Positions 1-9,066 of a stretch of DNA of 21,043 nucleotides are shown in pieces. A program made the translations under genes and the position numbers. The notes under the pieces are model-generated. The model was not told the DNA's origin. It was given only the letters and a program-made list of their open reading frames with translations, and ran no database searches. The stretch spans positions 1-21,043 of the forward strand of contig JARBJD010000713.1 of the NCBI GenBank assembly GCA_033064195.1. The letters are read 5' to 3'. The DNA comes from Blattamonas nauphoetae (Eukaryota > Preaxostyla > Oxymonadida). Position 1 is the stretch's first letter. Every line of letters begins with the position of its first letter.

Positions 1-1046
1 GTGAAGCAAGAATCAAAACAAGTTGAAGAAAGAAAAGAAGAGAAGAAAGAAAGGTGTTTAAAGCGATAATCGGAAACATACGAGGTAAAACGATGCAATC
101 GATGATCTGTTCAATCTGAGAATACCTGAAGAAAAGAAGGAACAAAACATATGAAAATGGAAGAAAACAGAAGAAAGAAAGAAGAGAATGAGAGTGACAT
201 ACTCAATATTACCGGAAAGTTCCAAGTTGGAAGATGACTGAGATCGAACCTAAAAAGAGGGAAAAGAGGTGAATATGAAAAATGGTGACAAGAGGAAGTG
301 AAACAAAGAGAAGAAGAGAATAAAGAAGGATGTTGTGAACGATAATAAGCAACATACAATGTAAAAAGTTGGAGATGGATGGTTTGTTCACTACGGTGAC
401 ACCTGAAGAAGAATAAGAGAGAAAACACATGAAAACAGTTGAAAACAAAAGAATAAAGAAGAGAACAGTAATAAAATGACGAAGAAGACAAACAACCACA
501 GAGATGGAGTGTGATCAGGATCATGTCAAAAAGTTGGTAAAAAGAGGTGAAATTGAAAAATGAAACATACTGAGGTGATGCCGAGCATCCGCAGGCTCCA
601 AAACGCATAAAAGCAGAACGAAAGAAGGATTGTCGAATTCGGATCATTCCCCATATTTTGTCAGATTTCCTTGAAATCGCAAGGAAGGTGTTCTTGACAT
701 TGTCGGTTCTAGAATATGTTCGTAAAAATGAAAAAAAAAACTGATTGAACATAATTTCATTGTTTCTAAAATTGTTTTGACTTTTTTATTTTGTATAAAA
801 TGAACCCGAGAGAAAAGTTGATTGAATCAATGAAAAAAGAGAACTGTGAACTTGTTTCTGAGTACGTCCGGAGCACAGAACCAGTAATCTATGTTCATGA
901 AGGTGTTGAGTGGAGGATATAACCAAAGTTGTGGAATCAAGGAAACCGACCACACATGTCACAACGTCGACACTACACTCAATCGTTTGTGGAGAATGAA
1001 CTGAGGAAGTACAACTGTGAGCTCGTTGGTGAGTACAAGCAGGTTC
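1..1046 (+). repeat. Left terminal inverted repeat
   Basis: Bases 1-1046 match the reverse complement of about 16732-17784 with scattered substitutions and a few one-base indels, roughly 98-99% by eye. The match stops sharply after base 1046. The outer 760 bases are purine-rich on the plus strand and hold degenerate tandem repeats of about 280 bp; GAGGTGAA anchors recur near 265 and 543. The inner part holds the start of a small gene at 800. At bases 1-9 the match to the right copy becomes gapped rather than ending, so the TIR probably continues to the left of the window. Confidence 0.93.
782..799 (+). promoter_or_regulatory. T-rich start motif of the TIR-spanning gene
   Basis: TTTTTTATTTTG is followed by TATAA directly before AATG at 800. 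It lies inside the TIR, so the same motif is present in reverse at 16979-16996. It is the TATAAATG-like variant of the motif found before most genes of the element. Confidence 0.6.
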
Positions 1047-1153
1047 TGACCCCATTTACCTATCGAGAAATTGGTGGTACTGAAGTTTTCAAAGTGCGAC
1101 GAGATTCATGGCTGAAAGCAAAGAAGAAGCCACATTTGAGAAAGTCAAAATAA
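800..1153 (+). pseudogene. Small TIR-spanning protein with two repeat modules, left copy
   Basis: This gene begins inside the left TIR and ends in unique DNA just before the polymerase gene. It has two similar modules of about 45 residues, each with a CELV-x-EY start and a basic end (RRHY in one, RKSK in the other). The pattern (EY, a few residues, V/T-x-Y, then a VEWRIKP- or EVFKVRR-like strand) recalls the short treble-clef-like repeats seen beside homing endonucleases and in DUF723-like proteins, but the zinc cysteines are not evident. That likeness is a guess. It could be a small DNA-binding protein. This copy looks broken, with about one break. Confidence 0.55.
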
Positions 1154-1162
1154 TCACTCAAC

Positions 1163-1196
1163 TTTTTTTATTTTTTATTTTTTTAATTTGTAGTAA
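1163..1196 (+). promoter_or_regulatory. T-rich start motif of the polymerase gene
   Basis: The longest version in the element. Two T-runs with single A interruptions are followed by TTTGTAG and TAAATG. The TTTGTAG end also resembles a nematode splice acceptor, so trans-splicing cannot be excluded. Confidence 0.6.
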
Positions 1197-4100
1197 ATGA
1201 CACAACTCTGGAAAGTGAAGGAACAAATCAGAGAGGTTAGAGAACTCTTTCCAAACACTCAATTCGCATTTACAGATGGTCGAACATACAAACCTGACAG
1301 TCCATACAAGCAACATCACTATTCATTTCTCCTGGCAATGCTTCAACACCCAGATGTTGGATATCGAAATCCTAATCCAACAGCATATCTCAATATCAAT
1401 TTAATACCAAAATTCCTTCAAGAAGTTAGAAACCAACGACAAATGGAACAAGCTCAATTCATTCAGAAACAGAATGAACAGAACAACAATGCAACGATGA
1501 ATGAAGAGGATAAAAATGTAATCATCATTGACATGAAAGCAAATCCAAGAGTGAACGAAACTGAATTGAAAAAGCAAGCGTTCAAGATCACAAGGAAGCT
1601 CAAATCAATTGAGGAGAAGTTGATGGATCATTGGATGAAGAATCTGTTGATCATTCAAAAGAAAAATGAACAAATGGAAACAAGAAAAGTGAAGCAATTT
1701 GATGGATTCAATGAATGTATCTTACTCGCTGAACCAAGAGACAAACTTGGATTCAATGAGTGTCTGACAAATGCACGAAAGAAGTTCAAGAAGAATGAGA
1801 TCGAGAAAGTGAGTGACAATGGAAAACCGTATCAGCTGTACTTTCACAACCATCTGAAGAATGTTGAGGAAATCACAACCTTCATCAATGCAGTGTATGA
1901 AAAAGAGAAGGATCGTCCATTCAAGATCAGTATCGCCTTTGGAAAGATCGTTGAAAGAAAAGACAAAGATGAGACACTGTACAATGACTTCAGACCAGAA
2001 TTGGAGAACACATCGAAGAGTTTCCCAACGGTGATACGAAGTGAAGCAGACATCGATGAGTATTCAAAATATGCGATCAATCCTATCAAAGAATCACAGG
2101 AGAGAACACTGATGGACACAAAGACGATGTTTATTGCATTCCACTCCATTCTTGTTGCTGTTTACAGATTTCCAGTTGCAGGAAAAGCCAACACCATTCT
2201 AACTGAACACATCAAAACGAGAAATGTTCGATACATTGATTCCGAGTACAACATCTGCTTCTTTCAAGCACTATCGTTCCTTACACTTCAAGATGTCAAA
2301 GGCGAGAAAATCTCAATCAATATGAGGAACAGTGAAGCCTACAGATTGTTCGCACAATGGATGAATCTCACACATCTGAAGTCTCGACAATTGACTCCAC
2401 ATCTTCAACAATATCCTGGATTTGATATTGCATGTGATTTAGAGAGAGCAATGCAAGTATTCAACATCACTGTTCACATTTATGAGTTCGATGAAGACAA
2501 GAAGAGGTACTTCCTCAGTCAATCGTACATCAACGACAATGATGATGCAAGAGTTCTTCCACTTCTGATGATTCCGCGTACTGCAACTCTCGTTCATGTG
2601 ATGTTCATTGTTGATCCTGAGAAATTAACTGGATACAAACTCTGTCCCTACTGTCAATCAAGAGGATTCCAAGTCAAGGATACGAACTTCAAGAGATATT
2701 ACGAGAAGCATCTTGCTGAGTGTAAAGAACTGGATGGAAAACATGTGAAGAAGATGTCACTCGATAAAACACCAAGACCATATGTTCCACATATCCTCAA
2801 CAACAGAACAAATGAATTTCTGCTGGCACATTACAGACAAAACGAATTCAAACCAACACAATACTACATTTCTTACGATTTCGAAACAATGGAAGATCTC
2901 ATTCTTGACAATCTCTTCTCTGATGACAATACTCAATTGATTTCACACTTGAAACCTCTCTCTGTTGCATCCGCAATCAAAACAAAATCAGGTGTGAAGT
3001 CAATCTACTTTGATCTTCGAGATGGAAAGGACTTTGTGAAGCAATGGATCAGAGAACTCTTCAAGTTTGCAGAAACAGTTCGAGAGAACAACCTGCATGA
3101 AGATCCAGAGATTCCCTCACAAAATGAAGTCAGTGTTATTGGGTTCAACAGCTCCAGATTCGACATCAATCTTATCTTTCGTGATCTCGTTGATAAGGAT
3201 TGGAAAGTGGTGAGCTTCCTTGGATCAACAACAAAGTATAAACAAGTATTGATCAGACACGAGAAAACCCAACAGGTCCTTCGGTTCATCGACATGATGT
3301 CATACACAGGACCAATGACGTTGGATAGTGCAGTCAAGGCTTTTGGAGGAAACACCACACTTCAGAAATCATTCTTTGCATACGAATCATTTGATTCATC
3401 AGACTACGATACAGTATTGAGCAAACAAGAACCATTCTCCAAATATGAATTCTACTCCAGTCTGAACAACAGTGAAATGTCCGACATTGATTACCAAATG
3501 TATCTAGATGACTGGCATAAGCAAGGATTCAAGAACCGTTGGGAATACCTCAAGTTCTACAACATCAGAGACGTTGAATGCATGATTGCACCACTTGACA
3601 ATCTGATCGATTTGAATTTCCAATACAAAGTGGACATGTTGCACAATCTCTCATTGTCAGCAAATGCTTCTGCAATCAAGTATGCTTGTGCGTACGAAGG
3701 CTTTGATATTGATGCTGACTACAACGAATGTGACGAATCTGGACCAATCAAGATCACCAAACAATACTGGAAATACAAAGTGGAAGGATACAGGTATCAA
3801 GACCAGAAAGCTCATCGCAATTCTACCAACAATGTCACTGAAGCAGACTATGATTGGTTTGTTCACCAGTGCAAGAAAGTATGCTATATCTGCAAGTGCC
3901 ACTTCACACAAGCAGTACGACCAACTTTGGATAGAATCGACAATTCGAAAGGACATTCTAAAGAGAACGTCAAGATCTGCTGTGACTACTGCAACACTTA
4001 CAAGTCAGACCATGATGAACATCTCACACGATTGAGGATTCAACTCAAGAAGTACTGTATCTGGAAATCACTACCAATGACTCTGACACATGAGCAAACA

Positions 4101-5603
4101 TATCACAAACTGAGAGCAGCAGTGACTGGTGGATTATCGAATGTTCAACATCGACAGAACATCAAAGATGTGACACCAATCAATCACTTCACATACGAAG
4201 ACGGAAAAGTCAAATCAATAGATACTGAACACATCATGACTCATGTCTGTGGTGTTGACTTTAATTCCCTCTATCCAAGTGCATTCTCATCAATCAAGAA
4301 CAAGAATAATCCGTACACCAAACACAGAATGTATATGCCAGGAAGATGTTTGTACACAGCCACAGGAGACAAAGAATGTCGGGAGATCATAGAGGACAAG
4401 AACCAGAAGACACTGTTTGTTGCTGAATTGAAGGGACATATCGATGAAAAGTACATAAATGAGTTCATTAACTTCCCACCAATCTTCAGAAACATTGTGG
4501 TCAATTCGACAGAAGAAAACATTGGAGAGAAGACCTATTCGTTGATGAAGAAGCATGGATTGAAGACTGATGACAAACAACGGAAGCTGACCCAACTCTT
4601 GAGCACACACGATCAGTACATGTTCTTTTCGACATACTATCTCTGGTTCCTCATCGATTATTGCCACTTCATTGTAGACGATATTAAGACTGTGATGGTA
4701 TTCTCGAGACACGCTGGATTTGAACCATTTGTGACCTCATTTATGAATGACAGAATAGAAGCAATGAAGGTTGGTAACAAGGGAAAGGAACAGTTCTGTA
4801 AGACCAACTTGAATGGAAGTTACGGATACGATGGAATGAACACTGAGAAGTACAACTCAATCACAATCTGCAATGAGAAGAGAACATATTTGAAACAGAT
4901 GATGAAAGGATTTGTGGCAACAAGAGAGATCAATGAGGACAACTACATTGTGATTGAAGACAGAGAGAAAGCATCGTGCAAAACATGTCTGCAAGAAGCA
5001 GTATTCACACTCGATAATGCCAAGTTCTGGTATCTGAATTTCATCTACAATTTCATGTACAAATGCCTTGACATGAACAAGATTCACTTCTGTGAGGGAG
5101 ATACTGACTCTGCTTATTGGGCAATTTGTGGTGATCCGAATGCAGGTATTCATCAACAATTTGAACACGTGATTGCTGACAAAGAATTCTATGATGCTCA
5201 CAAATATGAATGGTTTCCCAATCCTGAAAAGGGAGTTGATGATGAGAAGAAGCTGTTGGGACTAGCAATTGAAAAGGAAGGTGAACAGATGCTCTGTCTT
5301 GCTCCCAAGTGTTACTCACTAGATGAGAAATGCAAAATCAAAGGAGTGTCTCTGAAGAAAACAAATATCACAAGTGACGATTATGTGAAGTGCCTGAACG
5401 GAGAGAAAACAGTGACTACAACCTTGAACTTCCAAACGAGAAGAGTTCATTCTGACGATGACACCAATGGATTTGAGATTGCGAAAATACAACAACAGAA
5501 ACTCAGTCTCAGTGGAATTCATCTGAAGGCAATCGTACTTGAAAATGAATCATGTCCTCCATTCATCTATGGACTGAAAGCAACTGATTATCAAATCAAA
5601 TAA
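1197..5603 (+). CDS. Protein-primed family B DNA polymerase with OTU-like region and HNH module
   Basis: This enzyme should copy the element from its ends using a protein primer. All family B signatures are visible. Exonuclease motifs: DFE (D561, E563), GFNSSRFD (649-656) and YNIRD (788-792). Polymerase motifs: A, DFNSLYPS from D1021; B, KTNLNGSYG from K1202; C, GDTDS with D1302 and D1304. The gap between A and B is long enough for the TPR1 insert of protein-primed enzymes. Upstream lies a region like an OTU cysteine protease (D348, C354, H467) followed by a C2HC zinc finger (C483, C486, H505, C509). An HNH-type module (about 880-950) sits between the exonuclease and palm. The start at 1197 directly follows the T-rich motif. 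The frame is open throughout and the length suits Polinton polymerases with an N-terminal extension. Polymerase identity is near certain; the OTU label is tentative. Confidence 0.95.
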   Translation: MTQLWKVKEQIREVRELFPNTQFAFTDGRTYKPDSPYKQHHYSFLLAMLQHPDVGYRNPNPTAYLNINLIPKFLQEVRNQRQMEQAQFIQKQNEQNNNATMNEEDKNVIIIDMKANPRVNETELKKQAFKITRKLKSIEEKLMDHWMKNLLIIQKKNEQMETRKVKQFDGFNECILLAEPRDKLGFNECLTNARKKFKKNEIEKVSDNGKPYQLYFHNHLKNVEEITTFINAVYEKEKDRPFKISIAFGKIVERKDKDETLYNDFRPELENTSKSFPTVIRSEADIDEYSKYAINPIKESQERTLMDTKTMFIAFHSILVAVYRFPVAGKANTILTEHIKTRNVRYIDSEYNICFFQALSFLTLQDVKGEKISINMRNSEAYRLFAQWMNLTHLKSRQLTPHLQQYPGFDIACDLERAMQVFNITVHIYEFDEDKKRYFLSQSYINDNDDARVLPLLMIPRTATLVHVMFIVDPEKLTGYKLCPYCQSRGFQVKDTNFKRYYEKHLAECKELDGKHVKKMSLDKTPRPYVPHILNNRTNEFLLAHYRQNEFKPTQYYISYDFETMEDLILDNLFSDDNTQLISHLKPLSVASAIKTKSGVKSIYFDLRDGKDFVKQWIRELFKFAETVRENNLHEDPEIPSQNEVSVIGFNSSRFDINLIFRDLVDKDWKVVSFLGSTTKYKQVLIRHEKTQQVLRFIDMMSYTGPMTLDSAVKAFGGNTTLQKSFFAYESFDSSDYDTVLSKQEPFSKYEFYSSLNNSEMSDIDYQMYLDDWHKQGFKNRWEYLKFYNIRDVECMIAPLDNLIDLNFQYKVDMLHNLSLSANASAIKYACAYEGFDIDADYNECDESGPIKITKQYWKYKVEGYRYQDQKAHRNSTNNVTEADYDWFVHQCKKVCYICKCHFTQAVRPTLDRIDNSKGHSKENVKICCDYCNTYKSDHDEHLTRLRIQLKKYCIWKSLPMTLTHEQTYHKLRAAVTGGLSNVQHRQNIKDVTPINHFTYEDGKVKSIDTEHIMTHVCGVDFNSLYPSAFSSIKNKNNPYTKHRMYMPGRCLYTATGDKECREIIEDKNQKTLFVAELKGHIDEKYINEFINFPPIFRNIVVNSTEENIGEKTYSLMKKHGLKTDDKQRKLTQLLSTHDQYMFFSTYYLWFLIDYCHFIVDDIKTVMVFSRHAGFEPFVTSFMNDRIEAMKVGNKGKEQFCKTNLNGSYGYDGMNTEKYNSITICNEKRTYLKQMMKGFVATREINEDNYIVIEDREKASCKTCLQEAVFTLDNAKFWYLNFIYNFMYKCLDMNKIHFCEGDTDSAYWAICGDPNAGIHQQFEHVIADKEFYDAHKYEWFPNPEKGVDDEKKLLGLAIEKEGEQMLCLAPKCYSLDEKCKIKGVSLKKTNITSDDYVKCLNGEKTVTTTLNFQTRRVHSDDDTNGFEIAKIQQQKLSLSGIHLKAIVLENESCPPFIYGLKATDYQIK

Positions 5604-5611
5604 TTCCAAAC

Positions 5612-5626
5612 TTTATTTTTGTAGAA
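5612..5626 (+). promoter_or_regulatory. T-rich start motif of the integrase gene
   Basis: TTTATTTTTGTAG is followed by AAATG, only about 20 bases after the polymerase stop. The short spacing leaves little room for any other promoter. Confidence 0.55.
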
Positions 5627-7441
5627 ATGGATCTACAAGAAATCAATACAGTTGTGAATCGACTCCTTCGATGTACACAGTATTCCAAGAACTTTATTGC
5701 CGAAATCTGGCACAGTTCAACACAAAGGTTACCAAGCTATCATGTCTCTGATAGACGGGGTGAATACATTGGGAATGATGAAACATATTTCGAGGATTGG
5801 TTCAATGGAGGTCTCTCTCCAAATTTATCCCTATACGACGGTAAAAAAGTCGTACAACAGTTTGTTAAAGGATTCTTAGGATCAAAAATTGGCATGAAAC
5901 ACTGTGAACAAGCATACAAAGCGTATCAACAATACCATCGCGATGTGACTTCCCCACCAATGGTTCGGAGTCCTGCAGAGGCAACGCAAATCCCAACAAT
6001 AATAGAGATTCAACCACCACTATCTCCAGTCTTTCCTGGACAGAAGAGAAATTTGAAATCGATTGGTTCAGAATATGAATATCCAATGAAGGAGAGAAGG
6101 TTCGAAGAGTACATACCAACAACACAACAAGTTCTGCAAAAGTTGGAACAAATGAAAGGAATGTTTGACCATCAACAAAGAAACGATTCAGAAGAAGAAC
6201 AAATCAGTGCTGAGAACTCAATTTTGAATAATCAAAAGCAAATGGAACACTTCATTACCTCACACATTCTGGAGTCAAATAAAACTAACAGAAACACATT
6301 TGTTCGAGCCTCAATTAACAGAACTATTTCGAACGATGATCTTGACTTCATTCTGACTCACACAAAACAAATCCCATTTGGTGGACGATCATTTCAGGAC
6401 TGGTACGATGAATATACTCACAGATGGGATTCTACACATCCGAGGAAAATCCAGAGGGAAAAAGGAGGCGATGCAATGATTATTCATCCACCAACAATTC
6501 CGAGAACAACAGAGAAAATCCAGTATCCGTTTCGATCAAAAATGCAGTTCATGTCGAAAGCAATCACTGGTGATCCACAGAAGACATCGGACAGAAAGGT
6601 TCCACAGAATTGTGATCGACCATACTTCTCTCCCAAGTTCGGATCATGGGAAATTGATCTCGTTTTCATTCAATCACCAACGTCGAAAACAGTGCTTCAG
6701 ATCTACCTCTTTGCCATTAACGTCAACACGAAATATTTGGTTGTGATTCCTGTACTGGATAAATCATGGAGCAAAGTCAAGACTGCAATCAATGATCTGA
6801 TAAATCATCGTGACGTTCAGGTGAATAACATTCGAGGTGATGGTGAAGCAGCATGGACTAGTATTGAAGCATCAGAGTTTTTCAAGCAACAGAAAGTCAG
6901 CACATATTTCACAAGTTCACCATTCACAAATCACAATCGAATTGTTGATCGAGTGATCAGAACAATCAGAGATGGATTCCAAGATAATGCGACACAAATG
7001 GCCAATCATTCACTGATGAATCAGATGGTGGAATTCTACAACATAACTCCACATCGAGCGTACTGGAATAAGGTCACTCCACAGCAAGCACAGAACAATC
7101 GTGAAATTGAAGCACTGTATATCTCCAGTTGTGAAGAACAATTGAAGAACATTCAAAGACAACAAACAACACAACTACTTTGGCGATACAAACCAGGAAA
7201 CATTCTGTTGATTCACCTTGATTTGAACAAAACTGTTGCCACGTTTCAGAAGAAGCGAAGACAGTTTCAATTTGTTGGACAATTCATTGAGTACAAACAC
7301 GGAAATGTGGAGGCAAAACTACTGAATGGACTCACATGTCTCCCAAAAATAGTGTACGTTCCAATCCAACACACCAAGTTCCATGCTGCTTCCATTGATG
7401 ATTTAACCCCTGAGTTCATTCGTGAGTTCAATTTGGTTTAA
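5627..7441 (+). CDS. Retroviral-type (RVE) integrase, DD35D
   Basis: This enzyme should join the element's ends to target DNA. The RNase H-like core has D344 in WEIDLVF, D405 in RGDGEAAW and a third acidic residue, D441, in HNRIVDRVIRTIRD. The last two are 35 residues apart, the classic retroviral and Polinton spacing. The C-terminal 130 residues hold a basic stretch and a beta-rich segment like the small DNA-binding domain after the core. The first 330 residues are not a recognised domain. They contain two loosely similar segments ending in YFEDWFNGG and SFQDWYDEY, which may be DNA-binding repeats. Integrase next to polymerase B is usual in Polintons. A piece of related integrase sequence recurs at 8910-9020. 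Confidence 0.93.
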   Translation: MDLQEINTVVNRLLRCTQYSKNFIAEIWHSSTQRLPSYHVSDRRGEYIGNDETYFEDWFNGGLSPNLSLYDGKKVVQQFVKGFLGSKIGMKHCEQAYKAYQQYHRDVTSPPMVRSPAEATQIPTIIEIQPPLSPVFPGQKRNLKSIGSEYEYPMKERRFEEYIPTTQQVLQKLEQMKGMFDHQQRNDSEEEQISAENSILNNQKQMEHFITSHILESNKTNRNTFVRASINRTISNDDLDFILTHTKQIPFGGRSFQDWYDEYTHRWDSTHPRKIQREKGGDAMIIHPPTIPRTTEKIQYPFRSKMQFMSKAITGDPQKTSDRKVPQNCDRPYFSPKFGSWEIDLVFIQSPTSKTVLQIYLFAINVNTKYLVVIPVLDKSWSKVKTAINDLINHRDVQVNNIRGDGEAAWTSIEASEFFKQQKVSTYFTSSPFTNHNRIVDRVIRTIRDGFQDNATQMANHSLMNQMVEFYNITPHRAYWNKVTPQQAQNNREIEALYISSCEEQLKNIQRQQTTQLLWRYKPGNILLIHLDLNKTVATFQKKRRQFQFVGQFIEYKHGNVEAKLLNGLTCLPKIVYVPIQHTKFHAASIDDLTPEFIREFNLV

Positions 7442-7461
7442 ATCAAAACTGTTTCGAATAC

Positions 7462-7476
7462 TTTTATTCCATAGAA
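7462..7476 (+). promoter_or_regulatory. Start motif of the small coiled-coil gene
   Basis: TTTTATTCCATAG is followed by AAATG. This is the weakest match, with only a short T-run, and its end again resembles a splice acceptor. Confidence 0.4.
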
Positions 7477-7827
7477 ATGTCATCACTGAAAATTTTAGAA
7501 CCGTTTGATCCTGAACAGAAATGTTTTGAAAACATCTATGACTTTCAGAGACATTTGGAAAAGAATAGAGAAGAACTGAATAAATACACAACTCAGAAAC
7601 TGAACAGGTTCATCAGAATTGATGGATACAGAATCACAAAAATAAGAGGTGAGATAGCACTGAGAAAAGCAAGCAATGAGAACAACGGTGAATCCTCGAT
7701 TGATCAAAGACTTTCAGACATCGAAGAATCAATTCGAACACTGACAGATACTCTCAGCATGAGGCTTCGAAGTCTTGACGAGACAATTGGGAACCTTATT
7801 CAAGAATTAACGGACACTTCTGATTAA
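7477..7827 (+). CDS. Small coiled-coil protein, function unknown
   Basis: A 116-residue, charged, helix-forming protein. The last 45 residues show a heptad-like pattern of hydrophobic residues (IDQRLSDIEESIRTL and onward), so a coiled coil and oligomer formation are likely. There is no signal peptide, membrane segment or known motif. It follows the integrase by about 35 bases and overlaps the 3' end of the convergent ATPase gene by 21 bases. The position suggests an accessory role in replication, integration or packaging, but nothing in the sequence decides this. Its open frame, start motif and tight packing argue that it is a real gene. Confidence 0.7.
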   Translation: MSSLKILEPFDPEQKCFENIYDFQRHLEKNREELNKYTTQKLNRFIRIDGYRITKIRGEIALRKASNENNGESSIDQRLSDIEESIRTLTDTLSMRLRSLDETIGNLIQELTDTSD

Positions 7828-8583
7828 CCCTTCTTTGTTGATCTCTGTCAGAGCAACTCCATCAGTGTTGTATCGAAGAATGACTGCTTCACATTTTTGT
7901 TTCCTTTGGTAGACATTCCAGAATTGTCGAATATCAATTGGTGAGTTCAACTGAGGATAGACTCGACTGATTCGTTCTTTGTTGAATCCTCCAAAAATCC
8001 ACATCGAATCGATATTGGACTTCATGTCTGCTGACAAACTGAAGAGCTCATGCATCGTCAGAAAGAATGTGAACTTCGGTTGTCGATTCTCCAGTAGTAA
8101 GTCCATCATTGTCATTCTATTTTTGGATGTTCTACGTTCACCTAGGATTCTACGACAGTCATCAAGGAGTATAATCGTTTGGAGATTCTTGACTGTGAAG
8201 TCATCAATGTAAAGTGAATCAAAGAGATTCTCTCTGCATTCATCAGTAATTCTATCTTGCCACTGGTTGTCAATGATCTCTTCATACGCTCCTTTTGATT
8301 CAGAGAGTTCCAACAGAAATGGAAGAGCATCTTCATATTTGACTTTCACATACTGAACATTCAGTATTGGTTTGAACTTGTCGAATGTAGGATCAATGTT
8401 CTTATCAGTCACGAAGACAAAGAGATGGAACAGTTCATTCCTAACTCGAACATTCTGGAGCTTGGCAACTTCCCGAAGAGCATTGAATGTTTTTCCACTT
8501 CCTCTGTTACCAACGAGGACATTAACACTGTTGCGATTGAAATTTAGGTCTGGATGAATCTGTGATTGAACTTCATGAGACAC
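7807..8583 (-). CDS. FtsK/HerA-type genome-packaging ATPase
   Basis: Predicted to pump the element's DNA into capsids. It shows a Walker A motif GNRGSGKT at about residues 25-32, a Walker B strand TIILLDD at about 136-142, and NRQPKFTFFLTMHE after it, where A32-like packaging ATPases have their sensor region. About 258 residues is the usual size for Polinton and virophage ATPases. It is transcribed against its neighbours and overlaps the coiled-coil gene tail to tail. The 5' end is uncertain: the limit given uses a non-ATG codon, and I see no T-rich start motif directly upstream, unlike nearly all other genes here. Confidence 0.9.
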   Translation of the reverse strand: MSHEVQSQIHPDLNFNRNSVNVLVGNRGSGKTFNALREVAKLQNVRVRNELFHLFVFVTDKNIDPTFDKFKPILNVQYVKVKYEDALPFLLELSESKGAYEEIIDNQWQDRITDECRENLFDSLYIDDFTVKNLQTIILLDDCRRILGERRTSKNRMTMMDLLLENRQPKFTFFLTMHELFSLSADMKSNIDSMWIFGGFNKERISRVYPQLNSPIDIRQFWNVYQRKQKCEAVILRYNTDGVALTEINKEGLIRSVR

Positions 8584-8777
8584 ATTCCAATTTTATGCTT
8601 CACTCAGTTTTGCATTCACGTATGCTGTAAGCGAAGAGGGTTCCACCCTCCGCGAAACCAAAGGTTTTGTTGTTGAAGATTCGGGCTGTGCCCTCAGAAT
8701 GGAATTCGTTCTTTTCATTTATGATTTCTCTCTAATTAAAATATACTTTTGATTTTTTTATTTTGTATGAAAACACA
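8584..8777. other. Divergent intergenic region with three clustered hairpins
   Basis: This gap lies between the minus-strand ATPase and the next plus-strand start motif. Three small hairpins follow one another: GAGGGT/ACCCTC with an outer GCG/CGC (8631-8653), AAACC/GGTTT (8655-8667) and GGGC/GCCC (8683-8693). The stretch is richer in G+C than the surrounding DNA. It could act in divergent transcription or as structured RNA. No tRNA fold could be made. Confidence 0.45.
8753..8777 (+). promoter_or_regulatory. T-rich start motif before a short basic reading frame
   Basis: TTTTTTTATTTTG, TATG and a short A-rich leader lead to an ATG at 8778. The short frame that follows (8778-8852, 24 residues) is very basic, with KRKAPAKKPK, and runs into the left arm of the fold-back described next. 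Together with the fold-back this looks like a rearranged gene front. Confidence 0.5.
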
Positions 8778-8836
8778 ATGTCGAAGATACAATACATTCC
8801 CGCAAAGAGAAAAGCACCAGCGAAGAAACCGAAAAT

Positions 8837-9063
8837 GGGACGAAATTTTTGAAGTCATTCAAAAGTACGAGCTCAAAAAATGGATCGGAGGAAGGCGACA
8901 TTTTTGACAAATCAGATGGTGGAATACTACAACATGACTCCACATCGAGCGTCCTGGAACAAATTCACTCCACAGCAAGCACAAAACAATCGTGAAATTG
9001 AAGCTTTGTACATCTCCAGTGTTTTGATCTCGGACTTTTGAATGACTTCAAAAATTTCGTCCC
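8837..9063. repeat. Fold-back: 42-bp inverted repeat around an integrase fragment
   Basis: The arms 8837-8878 and 9022-9063 are reverse complements with 2 mismatches in 42; the outer 30 or so bases match perfectly. Between them, 8910-9020 repeats part of an integrase gene and matches 7019-7129 at 101 of 111 bases without gaps. Of the 10 differences, 6 are silent and 4 change an amino acid, so the donor was probably a related Polinton under selection rather than this copy. The structure suggests template switching or recombination with a second element. Confidence 0.85.
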
Positions 9064-9066
9064 AAA

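Noticed and set aside
111-752. Long minus-strand frame in the left TIR, and its plus-strand twin at 17123-17671
   Set aside because: Translation is dominated by F, S and L from pyrimidine-rich tandem repeats; no start motif and no domain. Judged a composition artefact.
786-1055. Antisense frame opposite the TIR-spanning gene, and its right-TIR twin at 16645-16992
   Set aside because: It is a shadow of the two-module gene, which has the start motif on the other strand.
3005-5522. Several minus-strand frames of 67-140 codons inside the polymerase
   Set aside because: All are opposite a continuous frame with every family B motif.
8631-8693. Possible tRNA in the hairpin cluster
   Set aside because: No acceptor stem, anticodon arm or standard T-loop sequence could be placed.
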